A stretch of 64,000 nt of DNA. It comes from JAOPZW01 sp963789015 (lineage in GTDB: Bacteria; Actinomycetota; Thermoleophilia; Solirubrobacterales; Solirubrobacteraceae). The stretch spans positions 124,001 through 188,000 of the forward strand of contig CAWBIU010000003.1 in assembly GCA_963789015.1 (NCBI GenBank), given 5' to 3'. Made by a program: the position numbers and the translations under genes. This document shows, in pieces, positions 59,105 to 64,000 of this stretch. The notes under the pieces were generated by a model. It saw nothing but the letters and a program-made list of their open reading frames with translations. It did not search any database and was not told where the DNA came from. Position 1 is the first letter of the stretch, and every line of letters starts with the position of its first letter.

Positions 59105-60271
59105 TCACGGTCCCGACCCCGCGGGGCGCGTCCCGAGCTCGACGTCGAGCGAGACGGCCTGGCCGTCGCGGCGGACCTCGACGGTGACGTGGTCGCCGGG
59201 CGAGTGGCCGTTGACGGCCGCCGACACGTCGGCCGGGTCGGCGACGCGCCGGCCCTCGATGCTCGTGATGACGTCGTCGGCCTGCAGGCCGCCGCGCTGC
59301 GCGGGGCTGCCGGGCTCGACCGAGGTCACGACGGCGCCGTCGCCGGTGGCGGGCGTCGCCGGGCCGCTGCTCACGCCGAGGTACGGGCGGTCGATGGTCT
59401 GGCCGCGGCGCAGCCGCGGGACGACCTGGCGCACCGTGTTCGACGGGACGGCGAAGCCGATGCCGACGTTGCCGCGCGAGGCGCCGCCGGTGGCGATCTG
59501 GGTGTTGATCCCGATCACCTTGGCGTCGTCGTCGAGCAGCGGGCCGCCGGAGTTGCCCGGGTTGATCGGCGCGTCGGTCTGGATGACCTCGTCGATCTGG
59601 AAGCCGTTGGGCGCGCGGATCTCGCGCTTGAGCGCCGAGACGATCCCGGCCGTGGCGGTGCGGTCGAGGCCGAACGGGCTGCCGATGGCCACCGCGCGGT
59701 CGCCGACGCGCACGCGGCTGGAGTCGGCGAAGCCGAGCGGGCGCACGTTGGGCGTGTCGGACGTCGAGATCTTCAGCACGGCGAGGTCCGAGGAGGGGTC
59801 GGTGCCGAGCACCTGGGCGTCGATCGACTGCCCGTTGGGGCCGAAGCGCACGGCCACGTCGTTGGCGCCGCCGACGACGTGCGCGTTGCTCACGAGCGTG
59901 CCGTCGCGGTCGATCAGGAAGCCGGTGCCCGTACCGGTGCGTGTGCGCACGGAGACGACGGCCGGGCTCGCGCTCGCGTAGATCGCGTTGATGCGCGTCT
60001 GGCCGCGGCGCGGCGTGAGCGCTCCGCCCTGCGCCTCGGGCAGCGGCTCGGTGTCGTCGCCCTGGATCACCGTCCCGGCCGTGAAGGCACCGGCGAGCAG
60101 CACGAGCACGCCGAAGACGACACCGGCGGCGATCAGGCCGGTGCGGCGCCGCCTGGGCTCGGGCTCGGGCTCGGGGCGCGGCGGCTCGGGGCGCAGGCGC
60201 GGCGCCTCCGGGGGCTCATCGTCGCGGTGACTGCGCCAGTCACCCGTCCACAGGTGCCTCGGCGACTTCAC
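59105..60271 (-). CDS. HtrA/DegP-family membrane-anchored serine protease
   Basis: A 388-residue protease: Pro/Glu-rich cytoplasmic tail, one membrane segment (residues 45-66), trypsin-like domain with His131 (SNAHVVGG), Asp162 (PSSDLAVLK) and Ser241 (NPGNSGGPL), and a C-terminal PDZ domain (about 290-385; SVEPGSPAQRGGLQADDVI). It degrades or refolds damaged proteins outside the membrane. GTG 60271 is preferred; the longer open frame to 60481 adds low-complexity sequence. It lies 10 nt from the VWA gene and may be part of the same stress cluster. Confidence 0.9.
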   Translation of the reverse strand: MKSPRHLWTGDWRSHRDDEPPEAPRLRPEPPRPEPEPEPRRRRTGLIAAGVVFGVLVLLAGAFTAGTVIQGDDTEPLPEAQGGALTPRRGQTRINAIYASASPAVVSVRTRTGTGTGFLIDRDGTLVSNAHVVGGANDVAVRFGPNGQSIDAQVLGTDPSSDLAVLKISTSDTPNVRPLGFADSSRVRVGDRAVAIGSPFGLDRTATAGIVSALKREIRAPNGFQIDEVIQTDAPINPGNSGGPLLDDDAKVIGINTQIATGGASRGNVGIGFAVPSNTVRQVVPRLRRGQTIDRPYLGVSSGPATPATGDGAVVTSVEPGSPAQRGGLQADDVITSIEGRRVADPADVSAAVNGHSPGDHVTVEVRRDGQAVSLDVELGTRPAGSGP

Positions 60272-60489
60272 GCGACGGTCCCGGCCCGGACGGCGCAGAG
60301 GACGGTCGGCAGGTGTGCGGTCAAGTCCTCCACGGTGGTATCCCAGGGTAGGCGGCGGATCGTCAGGTGCCGATAAGGCATTCCTGGGAGCGCGAGCGGC
60401 GGCCGCGCGCCCCTGCCAATGGTGCCAGGCGGAGGCGCGCCGGAGGGGCGGATCCGTCCCCTCACCGCGACGTGGCACCATCCGGCGCG

Positions 60490-61653
60490 ATGAGCGAGGA
60501 GGGCTTCGGGCGGGTCAACCTGCCCTACGGCGTGTTCCGGGCCCGTGGCGGGGAGCCGCGGGTCGGCGTCCGCTACGGCTACGGCGTGCTCGATCTCGCC
60601 GCGCTCTCGGCCGGCGGCCTGGTCGACGACCCGGACGGCGTCTTCGCGCGGCCGTCGCTGAACGCGTTCATGGCGCAGGGCCCGGTGGCGTGGGAGGCGA
60701 CGCGCACGCGCGTGCGCGAGCTCGTGTCCGGCGTCGACGCCGAGCCCGCGCTCGTCGACCTCGCCGAGGTCGAGCTGCTGCGCCCGATCGAGGTCGCCGA
60801 CTACGTCGACTTCTGGTCCTCGATCGACCACGCCTCCAACGCGGGGCGGATCCTCCGGCCCGAGGCCGACCCGCTGCCGCCCCAGTACCGCCACCTCCCG
60901 GTCGGCTACCACGGTCGCTCGTCGACGGTCGTGGTCAGCGGCACGCCGATCCGCCGCCCGCACGGCCAGCGACGCGGCGAGGACGGCGCGCCGGTGTTCG
61001 GTCCCAGCGTGAAGCTCGACGTCGAGCTCGAGCTCGGCTTCGTGATCGGAACGCCGAGCGCGGTGGGCGAGCCCGTCGCCGTCGAGCGCGCGCTGGGGCA
61101 CGTCTTCGGCGTCGTGCTCCTCAACGACTGGAGCGCGCGCGACCTGCAGGCGTGGGAGTCGCGCCCGCTCGGGCCGTTCCTGGGCAAGTCGTTCGCGACG
61201 TCGATCTCGGCGTGGGTGACGCCGATGGAGGCGCTCGCGCCGTTCCGCGTCGACGCGCCCGCCCAGGACCCCGAGCCGCTGCCCTACCTGCGTGAGGATC
61301 CGTGGGCCCTGGACATCGACCTCGAGCTCGAGGTCGGCCTGACCCCGCTGGCGCGCACGAGCGGGCGCCATCTCTACTGGAGCGTGGCCCAGCAGATCGC
61401 CCACCTGACGTCCAACGGCGCGAGCATGCGCACCGGCGACCTGCTCGGCTCGGGGACGGTCTCCGGACCCGAGCGCGAGCAGCGCGGGAGCCTGCTCGAG
61501 CTCTCCTGGGACGGCGCCGAGCCCGTCCGGCTGGCCGACGGCAGCGAGCGCTCCTACCTCGAGGACGGCGACGAGGTCGTGCTGCGCGGGGTGGCCGGCC
61601 GCGGCGAGGACGCGGTCGCGCTCGGCGAGGTCCGCGGGCGGATCGTGCGATAG
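60490..61653 (+). CDS. fahA: fumarylacetoacetase
   Basis: A 387-residue enzyme of the terminal step of tyrosine/homogentisate degradation, splitting fumarylacetoacetate into fumarate and acetoacetate. The N-terminal SH3-like domain is followed by the catalytic domain: DYVDFWSSIDHASNAGRI (metal Asp107, catalytic His114), VGYHGRSST, DVELELGFVIG (Glu179, Glu181), NDWSARDLQAWE and MRTGDLLGSGTVSG. ATG 60490 has no Shine-Dalgarno. Other genes of the pathway are not in the window. It is followed after 2 nt by a methyltransferase gene. Confidence 0.93.
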   Translation: MSEEGFGRVNLPYGVFRARGGEPRVGVRYGYGVLDLAALSAGGLVDDPDGVFARPSLNAFMAQGPVAWEATRTRVRELVSGVDAEPALVDLAEVELLRPIEVADYVDFWSSIDHASNAGRILRPEADPLPPQYRHLPVGYHGRSSTVVVSGTPIRRPHGQRRGEDGAPVFGPSVKLDVELELGFVIGTPSAVGEPVAVERALGHVFGVVLLNDWSARDLQAWESRPLGPFLGKSFATSISAWVTPMEALAPFRVDAPAQDPEPLPYLREDPWALDIDLELEVGLTPLARTSGRHLYWSVAQQIAHLTSNGASMRTGDLLGSGTVSGPEREQRGSLLELSWDGAEPVRLADGSERSYLEDGDEVVLRGVAGRGEDAVALGEVRGRIVR

Positions 61654-61655
61654 CG

Positions 61656-62321
61656 ATGGCCCTGCCCAAGGCCATCCGCCGGCTGGCGCCGGACCGCCTG
61701 CGAGACGACCCGCGCCTGCGGGCGGTCGCCGTCGGCGCCGGCATGATCCCGCCGCGCACCATGCACTCCGAGGACGAGGCCGGCCTGCTGCGCGAGCTCG
61801 CCGAGGGCCGCCGGCGCGTGGTCGAGATCGGCGTCTACGAGGGCTCCTCGGCCGTCGTCCTGTGCGACGTCCTGGGCCCGCACGCCGAGCTTCACCTGAT
61901 CGACCCCTTCGGCCACCACCCGGCGGCGCTGCGCGAGGGCGCGGCGGCGACGGAGTGGGCGACGCGCCGCGTGGTCGCGCGCGCGGCTCGCGACGGCGGC
62001 CCGCGCGTGACCTGGCACGTCGACTTCAGCGCCGGCGTCGCCGACCGCTGGACGCTGCCCGTCGACCTCGTGTTCATCGACGGCGACCACAGCGAGCTCG
62101 GCGTCGCCACCGACTGGGACCGCTGGCACGGGTTCGTCGCCGAGGGCGGCACCGTGCTCTTCCACGACGCGCGCGAGACGCAGCCCGGCGGCGTCGGCCT
62201 GGCCGGCCCGACCGCGGTCGTCGACCGTCTGTTCCGCGGCCCGCGCGCGATCCCGCACTGGGAGATCACCGCGGAGGCCGACGGCGCGGTCGCCGTGACG
62301 CATGTGCCGCGCGCGGCCTGA
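61656..62321 (+). CDS. class I SAM-dependent methyltransferase (Methyltransf_24-like)
   Basis: A 221-residue O-methyltransferase-type protein: VVEIGVYEGSSAVVLCDVLG (motif I), LIDPFG, VDLVFIDGDHSELGVATDWD (typical of Methyltransf_24) and GTVLFHDARE. The substrate is unknown. Its start codon is 2 nt past the fahA stop, suggesting co-transcription, though no metabolic link is obvious. Confidence 0.85.
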   Translation: MALPKAIRRLAPDRLRDDPRLRAVAVGAGMIPPRTMHSEDEAGLLRELAEGRRRVVEIGVYEGSSAVVLCDVLGPHAELHLIDPFGHHPAALREGAAATEWATRRVVARAARDGGPRVTWHVDFSAGVADRWTLPVDLVFIDGDHSELGVATDWDRWHGFVAEGGTVLFHDARETQPGGVGLAGPTAVVDRLFRGPRAIPHWEITAEADGAVAVTHVPRAA

Positions 62322-62400
62322 GCCCGCCCGTCGCCGGAGCGGATCGCGGCACCCGTGCCACCAGCGCGAGGGGACGAGGTCGCCTGGCATCCTGCGCGCG

Positions 62401-63637
62401 ATGAGCCGCCGCCCCGCCCTCGCCCTCGTCTCGGCCGCCCTCGTCCTCGCCGCGTGCGGCTCGGACTCGGGGACCGATCGCGCCGCCGGATCGACGGCCG
62501 AGCCGCAGGCCCCGGCGACCACCGAATCGGGGACCTCCACCGCGGAGGCCCGCCCGGCGCAGGCGCGGCGCGGCATCCGGCTCGTGCAGATCGGGAGCTT
62601 CTCCGCGCCGCTGTACGTCACCGCGCCGCCCGGTGACCGCCGGCGCGTGTTCGTGGTCGAGCAGGGCGGGCGCATCATGGTCGTGCGCGGCGGGCGCACG
62701 CTGCCGCGGCCGTTCCTGGACATCACCTCGCAGGTCCTGTCCGGCGGCGAGCGCGGGCTGCTGTCGATGGCCTTCGCGCCGGACTACGCCCGCAGCGGGC
62801 GCTTCTACGTCTACTTCACCGACCGCGCCGGCCAGCAGCGGATCGTCGAGTACCGCCGCGCGAGCGCCGACCGGGCCGCCGCGGACAGCGCGCGGCTCGT
62901 CCTGCGCATGGAGGACCCCGAGCCCAACCACAACGGCGGGCTGATGGTCTTCGGGCCCGACGGGCTGATGTACGTCGGCACCGGCGACGGCGGCGGCGGC
63001 AACGACCAGCACGGCGATCGCGGCAACGCCCAGTCGCTGGGCACCCTGCTCGGCAAGCTCCTGCGCATCGACCCGCGCCGCTCGGGCGCCAACCCGTACC
63101 GGGTCCCGAGCTCGAACCCGTTCGTGGGCCGCTCGGGCGCGCGCGGGGAGATCTACGCCTACGGGCTGCGCAACCCGTGGCGCTTCTCGTTCGACCGCCG
63201 CACCGGCTGCGCTGAGCATCGGCGACGTCGGCCAGGACGCCGTCGAGGAGATCGACTACGTGTCCCGCGGGCGGGGGAAGGGGGCGAACTTCGGCTGGCG
63301 GCCGCTGGAGGGGAACAACCGGATCACCGACGAGGCCGCGCCCGGCGCCGTCGCGCCGGTCATCACCCACAGCCACGACGAGGGCTTCTGCTCGATCACC
63401 GGCGGCTACGTCGTGCGCGACGCGCAGGTCCCGAGCCTGGCCGGCCGCTATGTCTACGCCGACGTGTGCGAGGGGCGGATCCGCGCGGCGCGCCTGCGCA
63501 GCGGCGGCGCCCGCAACGATCGCGTGCTCGACCTGCCGCGCGTGTCGAGCCCGTCGTCGTTCGGCGAGGATGCCCGCGGCCGGGTCTACGTGACCTCCCT
63601 CGAGGGCCCGGTCTACCGCTTCGCCGCGCCGCGCTGA
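62401..63637 (+). pseudogene. PQQ-dependent sugar (glucose/sorbosone) dehydrogenase-like lipoprotein, one frameshift
   Basis: It starts with a lipoprotein signal (lipobox LVLAAC, Cys19) and a Ser/Thr/Ala linker. A six-bladed propeller with GDRRRVFVVEQGGRI, ERGLLSMAFAPDY, NHNGGLMVFGPDGLMYVGTG and IYAYGLRNPWRFSFDRRTG follows. At about 63210 an extra T shifts the frame; dropping it continues ALSIGDVGQDAVEEIDYV to the natural end at 63637 (VYRFAAPR). Relatives oxidise sugars or sugar alcohols with PQQ outside the cell. The single indel may be a sequencing error. Confidence 0.8.
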
Positions 63638-63652
63638 GCCGGGCGGCCGCCG

Positions 63653-64000
63653 ATGGATCCTCTCGCCGGCCTCGACATCGCCCAGATCACGGCCGACAAC
63701 CCGGGCCCGTTCACGCTGCGGGGCACGAACACGTGGCTCGTGGGGCGCGACCCGTGCTGGGTCGTCGACCCGGGCCCGGCGCTCGATGCCCACCTCGCGC
63801 GGATCCTGTCCGACGCGCGCGACCGCGGCGGGATCGGGGGCATCGCCATCACCCACGACCACGCCGACCACGTCGACGGCGTCGCCGCGCTGCGCGACGC
63901 GGCGGGCGGCCCGCCGGTCGGCGCGGCTCGCTTCCCGGCCGACCGGCGGCTGCGCGACGGCGACCGCTTCGGGCCGCTCGAGGCGATCGCCACGCCCGGC
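63653..64000 (+). CDS. metallo-beta-lactamase fold hydrolase (partial)
   Basis: The first 116 residues of an MBL-fold protein: NTWLVGRDPCWVVDPGP and the zinc motif THDHADHVDG (His68, His70, Asp72, His73). The right edge of the window cuts off the remainder, so the subgroup (glyoxalase II, RNase Z-like or LACTB2-like) cannot be fixed; the NPGPFTLRGTNTWLVG opening resembles the LACTB2 type. It starts 15 nt after the dehydrogenase gene. Confidence 0.85.
   Translation, partial: MDPLAGLDIAQITADNPGPFTLRGTNTWLVGRDPCWVVDPGPALDAHLARILSDARDRGGIGGIAITHDHADHVDGVAALRDAAGGPPVGAARFPADRRLRDGDRFGPLEAIATPG

Overview
The window is very GC-rich, codes densely on both strands, uses many GTG starts and has several promoter-like -10 elements only 5-9 nt before a start codon (probable leaderless mRNAs). 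This fits a high-GC actinobacterium. A soil Thermoleophilia/Solirubrobacterales-type organism is my best guess from gene content, but no rRNA or other marker gene is present to prove it. I see no tRNA, rRNA, CRISPR array, prophage or insertion sequence.

Layout. 1-9.8 kb is a mixed region: a CDP-alcohol phosphatidyltransferase/sulfatase fusion running off the left edge, two methyltransferases, epoxide-hydrolase-type enzymes, a secreted EEP-fold lipoprotein and a nitrilase-family enzyme. 9.8-30.4 kb is almost entirely minus strand and encodes molybdenum hydroxylases (xanthine dehydrogenase/CO dehydrogenase superfamily): four large subunits, two FAD subunits, two 2Fe-2S subunits, the CoxD/CoxE/CoxG-type maturation proteins, a GntR/UTRA regulator, two hydrolases and an old-yellow-enzyme flavoprotein. 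Ten of these genes (22898 down to 10807) overlap or abut by 1-4 nt and look like one operon. One complete trio (26764 down to 22957) is riddled with single-base frameshifts.

30.4-46.5 kb looks like the uptake and hydrolysis half of the same metabolism: a ribbon-helix-helix regulator, a DUF1989 (urea-carboxylase-associated) protein, three cysteine hydrolases of the isochorismatase fold, AzlCD and EamA exporters, a triple-Rid-domain protein, a BMP/nucleoside-type ABC importer, a CocE-type esterase, two cupins, a carbon-nitrogen hydrolase and a kynurenine-formamidase-like cyclase. Read together, the genes suggest import of a nitrogen heterocycle or nucleoside, ring hydroxylation by Mo enzymes, ring opening, then stepwise amide/ureide hydrolysis. 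The substrate is not determined by the sequence. A GTAwTAC-centred motif occurs at four gene starts or intergenic gaps in this block and may define a common regulon.

46.5-64 kb is mostly housekeeping or unrelated: two tandem Ku proteins, an orphan zinc-ribbon pair, a truncated sulfatase remnant, an ATPase-regulator/FAD-oxidoreductase/hydrolase set, a MoxR-DUF58-VWA (Bat-like) cluster with an HtrA protease, fumarylacetoacetase, a methyltransferase, a frameshifted sorbosone-dehydrogenase-like lipoprotein and a partial metallo-beta-lactamase-fold protein.
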